Of a stretch of 47,643 bases of DNA, positions 40,705-47,087 are shown one piece after another. The notes under the pieces were generated by a model that ran no database searches, was not told the origin of the DNA, and was given only the letters and a program-made list of their open reading frames with translations. The DNA is from a virus, in IMG/VR virus record IMGVR_UViG_3300031237_000258, positions 1 to 47,643 of that record. One strand, given 5' to 3'. Numbering within the stretch: position 1 is the first letter of the stretch; every line of letters starts with the position of its first letter. The position numbers were made by a program, and so were the translations under genes.

Positions 40705-40736
40705 CGCTCTTTCTCGATTCGAGATAGGGCGTTTTT
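40705..40736 (+). terminator. Terminator at end of the tail operon
   Basis: A 13-bp stem (CGCTCTTTCTCGA / TCGAGATAGGGCG, one mismatch and one wobble) is followed by TTTTTT. A second GGGAGC/GCTCCC hairpin follows at 40742-40759. It separates tail genes from the lysis cassette. Confidence 0.85.
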
Positions 40737-40790
40737 TAATGGGGAGCTTTAGGGCTCCCTAGTTTCACTATTATGGAAAGCGGTGAGCAC

Positions 40791-41051
40791 ATGCCTGATG
40801 TAGAAATGAGCCGCATGCTCAGTGATATTCGTGAACGTGTTGTACGAATGGAAACAAAATTCGATTCGATGACGAATGTTCGTGAGACAGCAGAAGAGGC
40901 AAAAGAGAAAGCTAGCGAGGCATTACTAAGTTCACGGTCAGCCCATCATCGGTTGAATGAAATCGCTGATAACCAACGTTGGTTATGGCGTACCGTGATT
41001 GGAGCGGTGATTGCCGGTGCAATTGCTCTTCTCTGGAAAGGGGCAGCATAG
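40791..41051 (+). CDS. XhlA-like membrane protein (lysis module)
   Basis: An 86-residue protein with an N-terminal helical part (MSRMLSDIRERVVRMETKFD; ETAEEAKEKASEALLSSRSA) and a single C-terminal membrane helix (WLWRTVIGAVIAGAIALLWK). This is the XhlA pattern; in PBSX, XhlA works with holin XhlB and amidase XlyA. ATG 40791 has GGTGAG upstream, whereas ATG 40773 lacks a ribosome site. Directly precedes the amidase gene, stop and start abutting. Confidence 0.85.
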   Translation: MPDVEMSRMLSDIRERVVRMETKFDSMTNVRETAEEAKEKASEALLSSRSAHHRLNEIADNQRWLWRTVIGAVIAGAIALLWKGAA

Positions 41052-41954
41052 GTGGATAAGAAAGCAATTCAATCAAGTAAATGGTATAAAAAGCTGCTAG
41101 AGCTTGCAGTTGAAGATTTCATTTCGGTTAACCAATTCTCCCGTCCGGATATGCTGCTCAACTCACAGTCGGCACACGTTCACCACTATACCGCGAATCC
41201 AGGTCCAGGCGACGAGCAACACAAGATTTATTTTGAAAACCTGAAAAACCAAAATCCTCACGATGAAATCGAGGACCGGTATGCTTCGGCTCATATTTTC
41301 ATTGATAAAGACTCGGCTCGGATCATCATTCCTTTGTGGGGAGTAGCCTACCAAGCAGGCAACACCTGGTATAATCGAAATTCTATTTCAACAGAATTGT
41401 GCATGGAGAAGGACGGATCATTCCATCCGGAGACAATCAAGCGGGCTGTCAAAATAAGCGCCCTGTGCCAATTGCTGTTCGGATACAAGACGGACCGAAA
41501 TATCCGGCATTACGATATCGAACAGGTAACGAAAACTGGTAAGAAGTGGCGTAAGATCTGCCCTAAACCGTGGGTTGAAAATCCTGCACTGTTTACTAAG
41601 TTCAAACAAGACGTAGACGCTCAAATCAAAGCATACGTGAACGAATCTACCCACAAGCCTGTGGGGAGTGTGGACAAGTGCAGTATTGAGGTCAATGGAA
41701 AAACGATCGAGCCGAAAGGCTTTCTCCAGGGCGGGCATTCTTTTATTCCCGTTCGAGCTGTTGCTGAAACAGTGGGAGTCATGCCTGCCTGGTGTCCGAC
41801 GTCTAAACAGGTAACTGTAAACGGGCAAGACGTTACCGAAACGATCATTGCCGGTGTTTCCTATGCTCCTGCCCGGGAACTCGCTGGGATCCTTAACATG
41901 CAAGTAGATTGGTGCGGAGAAACGAAAACCGTGAAGCTGAAAGGATGTGTCTAG
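41052..41954 (+). CDS. Endolysin: N-acetylmuramoyl-L-alanine amidase with stalk domain
   Basis: A 300-residue lysin. Residues 30-185 are an Amidase_2/PGRP domain: zinc-site strand AHVHHYTANPGPGD (His44/45), second ligand His153 (IRHYDIEQ) and Cys170 (KWRKICPKPW), with ASAHIFIDKDSARIIIPLWG between. Residues 207-300 are a copper-amine-oxidase-N-type stalk domain (VNGKTIEPKGFLQGGHSFIP; PVRAVAETVG; YAPARELAGILNMQVDW), a cell-wall-associated module frequent in Paenibacillaceae. It cuts peptidoglycan cross-bridging amides at lysis. Starts GTG 41052. Confidence 0.92.
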   Translation: MDKKAIQSSKWYKKLLELAVEDFISVNQFSRPDMLLNSQSAHVHHYTANPGPGDEQHKIYFENLKNQNPHDEIEDRYASAHIFIDKDSARIIIPLWGVAYQAGNTWYNRNSISTELCMEKDGSFHPETIKRAVKISALCQLLFGYKTDRNIRHYDIEQVTKTGKKWRKICPKPWVENPALFTKFKQDVDAQIKAYVNESTHKPVGSVDKCSIEVNGKTIEPKGFLQGGHSFIPVRAVAETVGVMPAWCPTSKQVTVNGQDVTETIIAGVSYAPARELAGILNMQVDWCGETKTVKLKGCV

Positions 41955-41955
41955 C

Positions 41956-42201
41956 ATGTTGGAACCTATCTCTTACGACATCGCTACCCTTGGCACGATC
42001 GTGGCCGCTTTGGTTGGTGTAGCGAAAGGATTAGGATTGCCGGTTAAGTTCGCCCCTGTAGTCGCTATGGGATTGGCAGCGGTGTTTGTATTCCTACCTG
42101 AAGTTGTCCGGCAGGGCGTAATGATGACAGCGGTCATAGGGTTGATCGCTACTGGGGCATACAGCTATGTGAAACCAAAAGATGAAAAACCTCCCTCGTG
42201 A
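41956..42201 (+). CDS. Holin-like small membrane protein
   Basis: An 81-residue protein with two or three membrane helices (IATLGTIVAALVGVAKGLGL; FAPVVAMGLAAVFVFLPEVV; MMTAVIGLIATGAYSYV) and a charged C-terminal tail (KPKDEKPPS). Size, topology and position right after the amidase indicate a holin that releases it. ATG 41956 is 9 nt after AAGGAT; GTG 41947 overlaps the amidase. The exact holin class is not determinable. Confidence 0.82.
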   Translation: MLEPISYDIATLGTIVAALVGVAKGLGLPVKFAPVVAMGLAAVFVFLPEVVRQGVMMTAVIGLIATGAYSYVKPKDEKPPS

Positions 42202-42253
42202 CAGTTACATAAAATAATATTGCCTACTGAATAAGGTAGGATAACAGTGTGAG

Positions 42254-42282
42254 CCCTCTCAGAAATCCGGGAGGGTTTTTTT
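42254..42282 (+). terminator. Terminator after lysis cassette
   Basis: CCCTCTC (42254-42260) pairs with GGGAGGG (42269-42275) with one wobble and an 8-nt loop, followed by seven T. It ends the late operon. Confidence 0.9.
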
Positions 42283-42291
42283 GTTTATTAA

Positions 42292-42320
42292 TTTACTAAA
42301 TTTACCCATACGGATATAAT
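42292..42320 (+). promoter_or_regulatory. Sigma-A-type promoter of the post-lysis cassette
   Basis: TTTACT (42292-42297), 17-bp spacer, TATAAT (42315-42320). It lies between the lysis terminator and the gene at 42354, so the cassette can be transcribed from the prophage. Confidence 0.75.
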
Positions 42321-42353
42321 GGGGTTAGGAAGAATAGAAAAGAGAGATTACAA

Positions 42354-42743
42354 ATGAGTATATACGTTAAGCAAATATTAACCTGTAAAAAGATTGAACA
42401 TCATGACAACGATGAGATGACTCTTATACATACTTTTGATGTTTGCAAGGTGACCGATATCCCCGCAAAATTAGAAGAGTTTTATTTAGTCTTTTGTCTA
42501 ATCCCTGTTTCGGATGAAAATAAGGAATGTTCACTCGTTATTGTCGGACCGAGCAAAGCGGAAATTCAAACTACTGAGTTTTCCCTGGATGATCGCGAAA
42601 TAGGTTCCGTTAACTACTACGCCTTCGACTTGCGAAATTTCCCTATTGAAGAAGAAGGTGTTTATTTTTTCAATTTTCGGAACAAAAACAAAGATGTCGT
42701 GGGTTTCCACCGGATAAAGATCGTGAAGGAGGCTGATGTTTGA
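42354..42743 (+). CDS. Hypothetical protein, DUF6941-like
   Basis: A 129-residue soluble protein. The all-beta pattern (MTLIHTFDVCKVTDIPAKLE; FYLVFCLIPVSDENKECSLV; VYFFNFRNKNKDVVGFHRIK) resembles DUF6941-type beta-sandwich proteins. The family assignment is tentative and no active site is visible. It has its own sigma-A promoter and is translationally linked to the membrane protein gene downstream (stop overlapping that start). More AT-rich than the late genes. Perhaps a regulator or partner of the membrane protein. Confidence 0.6.
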   Translation: MSIYVKQILTCKKIEHHDNDEMTLIHTFDVCKVTDIPAKLEEFYLVFCLIPVSDENKECSLVIVGPSKAEIQTTEFSLDDREIGSVNYYAFDLRNFPIEEEGVYFFNFRNKNKDVVGFHRIKIVKEADV

Positions 42744-43522
42744 TGAGCTCATTTACATTAATGGAAATAGATTTTGCACAAGTCATAAAAGAGCGTGCGA
42801 TAAACGCAGTCGAGCGAAATCTATTACATCAGGCATCACCTGATAATGAAGATCTATCAGGGCAATTTGGTTTAAAGAAGAATATCATACCGGCTTTAAA
42901 ATTAACGGGATTGCCAAGTAATAGTGTGTTAGAAATGGGAGCAAGTTTCGTGATTTTATTCGAAAATAAGAATAAAGTTTACCTACCGGGTAATACATAT
43001 ACTATAGAACTGTTCAAAAGGGTGTGTGCTATGGTTATGCCAGCGAGTATACCGACCCCGTTTACCATGTATGCTCAAGAAATGAAGGAGTCAGTCAAGG
43101 AAGGCTGGGTAGTAAAAATCTGGTTAACCGCTTTACTCTCTGCGTTAATTACCTGGCTAGGATGGGCGACAATAAATCTTATAGGCGGCCTTTTGCTTCT
43201 GGGAGTTATCGATGTTGTTTTATCATTAATACCTGGTAACATTAAACCAGGCACAGAAGCAGATCATAAGATTCAATCAAAAGCGTGGAATTTTATTACG
43301 AATATTGTAGCGATTGTAGCAGTAATCAAAGCCCATTATTCATTAGTCGATTTCACGGCGAGCCAGGATATTTTCGCCTTATTGGGTAACTACTTTCACT
43401 ATGTTGTAATTTCATGGATTTATACAATTTATATTTATCGCATAGTTAAGTACGTCGCCAGAGGCAACAATGTATCGATTCCTCAACCTGTGGCCAATTT
43501 ATTCAAAAAAGAGAATAAATAA
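42743..43522 (+). CDS. Multi-pass membrane protein with holin-like C-terminal region
   Basis: A 259-residue protein. The first 115 residues are soluble (FAQVIKERAINAVERNLLHQ; NSVLEMGASFVILFENKNKV). The rest has about four membrane helices: IWLTALLSALITWLGWATIN, LIGGLLLLGVIDVVLSLIPG, FITNIVAIVAVIKAHYS, YVVISWIYTIYIYRIVKYVA. The LLLLGVIDVV segment and helix order resemble phage holin family 4-type proteins, but the long N-terminal domain is atypical. ATG 42743 follows AAGGAGG. It could be an exclusion or abortive-infection membrane effector rather than a lysis holin; inference. Confidence 0.65.
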   Translation: MSSFTLMEIDFAQVIKERAINAVERNLLHQASPDNEDLSGQFGLKKNIIPALKLTGLPSNSVLEMGASFVILFENKNKVYLPGNTYTIELFKRVCAMVMPASIPTPFTMYAQEMKESVKEGWVVKIWLTALLSALITWLGWATINLIGGLLLLGVIDVVLSLIPGNIKPGTEADHKIQSKAWNFITNIVAIVAVIKAHYSLVDFTASQDIFALLGNYFHYVVISWIYTIYIYRIVKYVARGNNVSIPQPVANLFKKENK

Positions 43523-43557
43523 CTCGCGGATACAGTCTATATGTATAGAGTCGATGT

Positions 43558-43592
43558 CCTCTTGGGAGAAATCCCGAGAGGGCTTTTTTTTT
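43558..43592 (+). terminator. Strong terminator with GAAA tetraloop
   Basis: CCTCTTGGGA (43558-43567), loop GAAA, TCCCGAGAGG (43572-43581), then GC and nine T. It closes the two-gene membrane cassette. Confidence 0.93.
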
Positions 43593-43664
43593 ATTTGCAA
43601 GACTATTCTATTAACTGCTAATAGCTTATTATAGATTATATAAATCTGAAGGAGTTGAGACCGA

Positions 43665-44003
43665 ATGCAAGACTTCTTTTTAGATGGAGGAGAAAGACCA
43701 GGAGTATTACTTGAGGGCGGCGAACGTCCTGCTGTTCTTTTGGAGGGAACACCACACTGGAATGGCAATGAAAGACCATCAATTCAACGTTGCGATGTTG
43801 GACCACGTTGGTCTTGTGAAGGTGGGCCTGGATGGGAATCTCTTAATCTTGACGCTGGTCCACGATGGAAGCTTCAAGATGGCCCGGGTTGGATTCACTT
43901 TGGACCTCCAGAAGGTGGAGGTTCACCACTATTATTCGGTCCGCCAGAAGGCGGCCACCTCTACTTTTTCGGTCCTCTTGAAATTAACGGAATGCTCCAC
44001 TAA
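43665..44003 (+). CDS. Gly/Pro/Trp-rich decapeptide-repeat protein
   Basis: A 112-residue protein with no family I recognise. It is built of roughly 10-residue repeats: LDGGERPGVL, LEGGERPAVL, then W-type units with VGPRW, EGGPGW, DAGPRW, QDGPGW, and finally FGPPEGGGSPLL, FGPPEGGHLYFF. One cysteine only; no signal peptide or membrane helix. It could fold as a beta-solenoid or sticky beta-sheet. AAGGAG (43649-43654) is 10 nt before ATG. An overlapping +1-frame ORF (43684-44007) has no ribosome site. AT-rich upstream DNA and a terminator across its stop make it a one-gene unit. Possible roles: wall binding, inhibitor, aggregation. Confidence 0.65.
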   Translation: MQDFFLDGGERPGVLLEGGERPAVLLEGTPHWNGNERPSIQRCDVGPRWSCEGGPGWESLNLDAGPRWKLQDGPGWIHFGPPEGGGSPLLFGPPEGGHLYFFGPLEINGMLH

Positions 44004-44017
44004 TTAGTGGGGCTTTT
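43994..44017 (+). terminator. Terminator across the stop of the repeat-protein gene
   Basis: GCTCCACTAA/TTAGTGGGGC (43994-44013) is a near-perfect palindrome containing the TAA stop, followed by TTTTCTTTT. Confidence 0.85.
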
Positions 44018-44044
44018 CTTTTCGCTCATTTTCGCATAAAATAA

Positions 44045-44056
44045 GAACAAACGTTC
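44045..44056. promoter_or_regulatory. LexA (SOS) box
   Basis: GAAC-AAAC-GTTC fits the Gram-positive LexA consensus GAACRNRYGTTY. A TAAAAT -10-like hexamer ends just upstream (44037-44043). The site lies 19 nt before the ATG of the 44075 gene and ahead of a YolD-like gene, a family known for SOS control. Confidence 0.8.
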
Positions 44057-44074
44057 TTGTTTAGGGGTGTTTCT

Positions 44075-44254
44075 ATGAAGATAATGAGCACGATGATTGA
44101 TGGTCGTTTAAAAGAAGTACCCATTTTAACCGCTCAACATTTGATTGCTTTAGAAAGAATTCGCGCTGGGAAGCAGCCTAACTGCCCGCTTTCGATCATC
44201 AAAGATTTGGTAAGTCTCGGCTGGCTGGAGGTAAAGCATGGGGAAAAAAGATGA
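44075..44254 (+). CDS. Small winged-helix-like protein in SOS unit
   Basis: A 59-residue protein (MKIMSTMIDGRLKEVPILTA, HLIALERIRAGKQPNCPLSI, IKDLVSLGWLEVKHGEKR). The last 40 residues look like a small helix-turn-helix with a wing. ATG 44075 follows AGGGGTG; TTG 44057 overlaps the LexA box side. It overlaps the YolD-like gene by 17 nt. Likely expressed on DNA damage; target unknown. Confidence 0.6.
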   Translation: MKIMSTMIDGRLKEVPILTAQHLIALERIRAGKQPNCPLSIIKDLVSLGWLEVKHGEKR

Positions 44255-44576
44255 TTTATTCGCCATGAAATTTATGCTTCCAGAGCAAGTTACTGCGCTG
44301 TACGATCACTATTACGAAAAATCCTTAGCCACCATGCCGGTGATCGAGGAAGACGAACTGCTAGAAATGAACCAAGTGATTCAGGAATCTATTCACGACG
44401 ATTTCGCAATCACAGTCAAATACTTTCATCCGACACGTAAGCAGTTAGGGGTAGTCGAATCGTTTTGGGGATGGGTGCAGCGGATCGACCAGGTGAACCG
44501 GCAAATCAAATTGGTTAATGATGAAGATATTCAGTGGATCTCTATGGATAAAATTGTGAAGGTCGAAGCAACATAA
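44238..44576 (+). CDS. YolD-like protein
   Basis: A 112-residue YolD-like protein. Family features: FMLPEQVTALYDHYYEKS near the start, LLEMNQVIQESIHDDFAITV in the middle, then GVVESFWGWVQRIDQVNRQI with WISMDKIVKVEA at the end ('.G.i..id.....i.l........i....I..ie'). YolD genes normally accompany the Y-family DNA polymerase UvrX in SOS-induced operons, but no polymerase gene follows here: the next gene is the opposite-strand integrase. GGAGGTAAAGC precedes ATG. Confidence 0.85.
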   Translation: MGKKDDLFAMKFMLPEQVTALYDHYYEKSLATMPVIEEDELLEMNQVIQESIHDDFAITVKYFHPTRKQLGVVESFWGWVQRIDQVNRQIKLVNDEDIQWISMDKIVKVEAT

Positions 44577-44604
44577 TATTGGCATGGCGTCGATCCTACG
44601 AGAA

Positions 44605-44636
44605 AAACCACCCAACTCATTGGAGAAGGGTGGTTT
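44605..44636. terminator. Bidirectional terminator between yolD-like and integrase genes
   Basis: AAACCACCC (44605-44613) is perfectly paired with GGGTGGTTT (44628-44636). T-rich sequence follows on both strands (TTTGCTTGTGTTTT on plus; TTTTTCTC on minus), suiting two convergent genes. Confidence 0.8.
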
Positions 44637-44645
44637 GCTTGTGTT

Positions 44646-45686
44646 TTAGGTGCGATTACCTCGAACCATCTCAACCAATCCATGATCAATTTGGTGACTA
44701 TGCAGCGGATGCTTTTTCATTGCATCAAGTACTTTACTCTTATCGATCGCCAAGTAATGCTCCAGCGTCTGTACCCGGGCATGTCCCGATATCTCCTTCA
44801 AGATGAACAGGTCAACGCCTTGCTTATGTAAAAACGTCAAGCAGCTGCGTCTGAGAGCGTGGAGGCTCAAACCCTCTTTGTATATGCCGAGCTTCTTCGT
44901 ATAAGATTTGAATAGCCAGTCAATCCCTTTCTCGCTGTATGCTTGCCCATACTTGGTAAGGAATAGCGTCTGATCATCTTCCCCAAGCACAAAGTATTTC
45001 CGTCCGCTTTGATACCGGCTTACATTGCTGCGCGATTTTTTCTTCTTGAATTCCTCGTACACGACTCCATTTTGCATGTACAGCCGTAATGCGTTGGCCA
45101 GCTGTGGAACCATCGGGACAATCCGATCTTTTCCGCCTTTTCCATCTCGAATATGAATATAATTCTCTTCGAAGTTGATATCAAATGCCTTAAGGCTAAT
45201 CAGCTCGCTCACCCTGATGCCGGTGAAAAGAAACGTTGCGAAAATGGCGTAGTCGCGGATCGCGTATCGGCCAGTCAGCATGATACCGTCCAATAAAGTC
45301 TTGGCCTGCGATTCCCCCAGTGTGATCGGGATGGTGCGAGGGACCTTCATACCTTGTATGTTCTTCGCCGGATTCTTCATGATGTCGTAATCGTCGTGAT
45401 CTACAAAATACTCGTAAAACGAGCGGACTACTGAAATGTGCCTGTTAACTGTACGCGGAGCTAGTCCAGCATCAACAAGGCTAAACTTGTATTCCCGAAT
45501 GTCCTGCTGCCGAAGTTCTAACACATCTGCTGTGGAATGGTGTTCAAGAAACCGACGCAAATCATTTTCGTAACCAATCAACGTTGCTGGTCGTGCACCC
45601 TTGTCCGATTTCATGTAGAGCAGGTACTCACGTAGATAAAGATCATTCACGTTGGTTTTTACGATGCTTAATACGTTTTGTTGCAT
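44646..45686 (-). CDS. int: Tyrosine site-specific recombinase (phage integrase)
   Basis: A 346-residue integrase. The N-terminal SAM-like/core-binding domain is at about 15-100 (YLLYMKSDKGARPATLIGYE). The catalytic domain has Arg158 (FTGIRVSELISL), Lys183 (DGKGGKDRIV), His276-x2-Arg279 (LHALRR), His302 (SGHARVQT) and nucleophile Tyr311 (LEHYLAIDKS). It integrates the circular phage genome at att. On the minus strand GGGAGGAATAAGCC precedes the ATG. It converges with the yolD-like gene and is transcribed away from the other lysogeny genes. The attP core probably lies in the flanking non-coding DNA. Confidence 0.95.
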   Translation of the reverse strand: MQQNVLSIVKTNVNDLYLREYLLYMKSDKGARPATLIGYENDLRRFLEHHSTADVLELRQQDIREYKFSLVDAGLAPRTVNRHISVVRSFYEYFVDHDDYDIMKNPAKNIQGMKVPRTIPITLGESQAKTLLDGIMLTGRYAIRDYAIFATFLFTGIRVSELISLKAFDINFEENYIHIRDGKGGKDRIVPMVPQLANALRLYMQNGVVYEEFKKKKSRSNVSRYQSGRKYFVLGEDDQTLFLTKYGQAYSEKGIDWLFKSYTKKLGIYKEGLSLHALRRSCLTFLHKQGVDLFILKEISGHARVQTLEHYLAIDKSKVLDAMKKHPLHSHQIDHGLVEMVRGNRT

Positions 45687-45742
45687 GGCTTATTCCTCCC
45701 TGGAATGCGGTATTCCAGAGCAGCGCCCAATGTGATATTATG

Positions 45743-45771
45743 AAATTATCAGGCGCTGCCTGGTGGTGCAA
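45743..45771 (-). promoter_or_regulatory. Integrase promoter (minus strand)
   Basis: Read on the minus strand: TTGCAC (45771-45766), 17-bp spacer ending in TGA, and TAATTT (45748-45743), an extended -10. The spacer and -10 lie within the GCAGCGCC/GGCGCTGC dyad, so folding or a bound repressor could control it. Confidence 0.6.
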
Positions 45772-45905
45772 AAGCCGTTTTCTTGTCTGCCATGACGGGA
45801 CGGCTTTTGCTGTTTTGTTGACTATAGTGGACGGGAACCCTTGTTCCCATATTAATAATAACATAATTTTACAAAATACAACGCTATATTTCTCCATTAC
45901 ATGTT

Positions 45906-45930
45906 GAAACCCGCCTCAGCTGGACGGGCT
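45906..45930 (-). terminator. Weak terminator after the RHH gene
   Basis: On the minus strand an 8-bp stem with two wobbles (45923-45930 / 45908-45915) and a 7-nt loop, followed by a short T-run, begins 8 nt after the stop codon. Confidence 0.4.
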
Positions 45931-45937
45931 TTGCGTT

Positions 45938-46213
45938 TTAATAATGTACCTTTCCATTTTCTATTAAAGGGATCACCCGAAGCGGATCGTCCCCGGCAAC
46001 CTTGTACTTATCTTGGATCCAATTGACGAATGCCGGAGTATTAACCGCTGCATTCAAAAAGTCCGCTGCAATCTCATGAACGCTGACGTCACATGGCTTG
46101 GAAATTCTGTTCAGCCGCCGATAAGTCTCGTGCTTAAGGTATGGGTAGATCCTCTTTTTCTTATCTGACCTCTCTTTACGATTTCCCAAGAACATCCTCT
46201 CTTCCCCTCTCAC
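45938..46213 (-). CDS. Ribbon-helix-helix-like DNA-binding protein
   Basis: A 91-residue protein. Residues 18-55 (KKKRIYPYLKHETYRRLNRI, then SVHEIAADFLNAAVNTP) fit a ribbon-helix-helix/CopG-type fold: a basic strand, helix, turn and second helix. The C-terminus may be a ligand- or dimer-contact tail. The GTG start at 46213 has GAGGGG about 10 nt upstream; ATG at 46195, giving 85 residues, is an equally good start. Probably autoregulates via repeats at 46265-46292 and may influence integrase. Confidence 0.65.
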   Translation of the reverse strand: MRGEERMFLGNRKERSDKKKRIYPYLKHETYRRLNRISKPCDVSVHEIAADFLNAAVNTPAFVNWIQDKYKVAGDDPLRVIPLIENGKVHY

Positions 46214-46264
46214 TCGAATTTATCCCCTCTCTCGAAGGGAAAGCCCACTACTAAATCACCAAAG

Positions 46265-46292
46265 TACTGTAGAGCCATGGTGCTGTAGCGCT
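46265..46292. promoter_or_regulatory. Candidate operator: direct repeat TRCTGTAGMGCY
   Basis: TACTGTAGAGCC (46265-46276) and TGCTGTAGCGCT (46281-46292) match at 9 of 12 positions with 16-bp periodicity, and AGTACT palindromes flank them (46263-46268, 46295-46300). The site is upstream of the RHH-like gene, where an autoregulatory operator is expected. Confidence 0.45.
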
Positions 46293-46310
46293 TTAGTACT
46301 ATGTTTTTCG

Positions 46311-46336
46311 GTAAAAGAAAACCGCGATTATCGCGG
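46311..46336 (-). terminator. Terminator of the small membrane protein gene
   Basis: On the minus strand: CCGCG (46336-46332), loop ATAAT, CGCGG (46326-46322), then TTTTCTTTT. It begins right after the stop of the 46337-46519 gene. Confidence 0.8.
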
Positions 46337-46519
46337 CTATTTATACAAGGTGGCGACAGCTTGCAAGATAAGACCGGATCCGATTATGACAGCTACTAAC
46401 CAATACGATCTTTCAGCCGCACGTTCCATTTCTGCTTCAGACGGGCGGTCGTCATAATCATCTTCCCAGTCTGCCTCTACCTGGTTCCTGCGTGATGCTG
46501 ACATTCGTTTCTTTGCCAT
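46337..46519 (-). CDS. Small single-pass membrane protein
   Basis: A 60-residue protein: a charged cytoplasmic half (AKKRMSASRRNQVEADWEDD, then DRPSEAEMERAAERS) and one C-terminal membrane helix (YWLVAVIIGSGLILQAVATL). The second ATG at 46519 is preferred because GGAGGG lies 6 nt upstream; the first, at 46525, abuts that site. It has its own terminator. Small C-tail-anchored proteins in lysogeny regions can act in superinfection immunity, but no family is recognised. Confidence 0.6.
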   Translation of the reverse strand: MAKKRMSASRRNQVEADWEDDYDDRPSEAEMERAAERSYWLVAVIIGSGLILQAVATLYK

Positions 46520-46645
46520 GGTCATCCCTCCAAATGTGATGTGCTATATGTAGATGCGGAAGGGATTGTCCATTATCACTACTTTTCTGGTGATTTTGGA
46601 TTAAAATTTTGAATGTTTGTCCAAACTGGCTATCGAGGTGATCGT

Positions 46646-46873
46646 ATGCCAGGGTGGGGATTAGGTAAGAAACGGAGCAGATTAGGGACTTGGTTAGATC
46701 GCGAGGGCATGACTCAACGGTGGCTGCAGAAGGAAACTGGTCTAAGTCAGGAAACGATACGTAAATTGGTTAATGAAGAACGAGGACATAACTCCAGCAC
46801 CATGAAAAAAGTACTTACAGCTTTAAGAAAAAAAGACCCCAGTGTAAAACAAGAAGATTTCTGGCCAATGTAA
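46646..46873 (+). CDS. XRE-family HTH regulator
   Basis: A 75-residue Cro/C1-type protein. The HTH is residues 22-50 (MTQRWLQKETGLSQETIRKL, then VNEERGHN), followed by a short helical part (STMKKVLTALRKKDPSVKQE). ATG 46646 follows GAGGTG (46635-46640) at correct spacing; ATG 46613 is in frame but lacks a ribosome site. It is the only plus-strand gene within the otherwise leftward lysogeny block; a third regulator beside the repressor and the Cro-like gene. Confidence 0.78.
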   Translation: MPGWGLGKKRSRLGTWLDREGMTQRWLQKETGLSQETIRKLVNEERGHNSSTMKKVLTALRKKDPSVKQEDFWPM

Positions 46874-47087
46874 CCATTTATCGTGCGTTACACTTTTTCT
46901 CAAGTGAAACACAAGGCGGGTTTATTTGGTTTGTAGATTTTTTCAATCATGGCACCAAAGATATAGTTTGTTTTAAAATTTCATAATTTACCGACAAAAT
47001 GCGACAACATTTTCTGTTGATACGTATTACAATGGTACTACGATTTTGAACCTATAGGTTCATTTTCGCTGTAGGAGCGCAGAGTAT
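46874..47087. other. Intergenic region with palindrome and possible antisense promoter
   Basis: No ORF. A plus-strand promoter-like pair TTGATA (47017-47022), 16-bp spacer, TACGAT (47039-47044) is followed by the perfect palindrome GAACCTATAGGTTC (47048-47061) and the hairpin GCAGAGTA/TACTCTGC (47079-47096), which overlaps the repressor stop codon. Transcription from here would run antisense to the repressor. Confidence 0.45.
47048..47061. promoter_or_regulatory. Perfect 14-bp palindrome, operator-like
   Basis: GAACCTATAGGTTC. Its half-site ATAGGTTC recurs at 47320-47327, across the first start codon of the repressor gene. Sites of this kind suit an HTH dimer. Confidence 0.5.

Larger units (their letters stand above)
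45687..45937 (-). other. Integrase upstream region with stem-loops
   Basis: A 251-bp non-coding stretch containing TGGAAT/ATTCCA (45701-45717) beside the integrase ribosome site, GCAGCGCC/GGCGCTGC (45720-45759) around the -10, and an 11-bp stem GCAAAAGCCGT/ACGGCTTTTGC (45768-45810). AT-rich DNA at 45850-45900 follows. Candidate home of the attachment site and Int/Xis arm sites; no core was identified. Confidence 0.5.

Noticed and set aside
42743-43522. Main phage holin
   Set aside because: The small protein at 41956 directly after the amidase fits a holin better. This one is too long and has its own promoter and terminator.
43665-44003. RiPP/lanthipeptide precursor
   Set aside because: Only one cysteine, no leader/core boundary and no modification or export enzymes nearby.
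43684-44007. Alternative 107-residue frame overlapping the repeat-protein gene
   Set aside because: No ribosome site before its ATG, and it starts inside a gene with a well-placed AAGGAG. The repeat periodicity is best explained by the 43665 frame.
46210-46278. 22-codon minus-strand ORF coupled (GTGA) to the RHH-like gene
   Set aside because: Its stop overlaps the downstream GTG, which is suggestive, but there is no ribosome site before its ATG and it spans the operator-like repeats.
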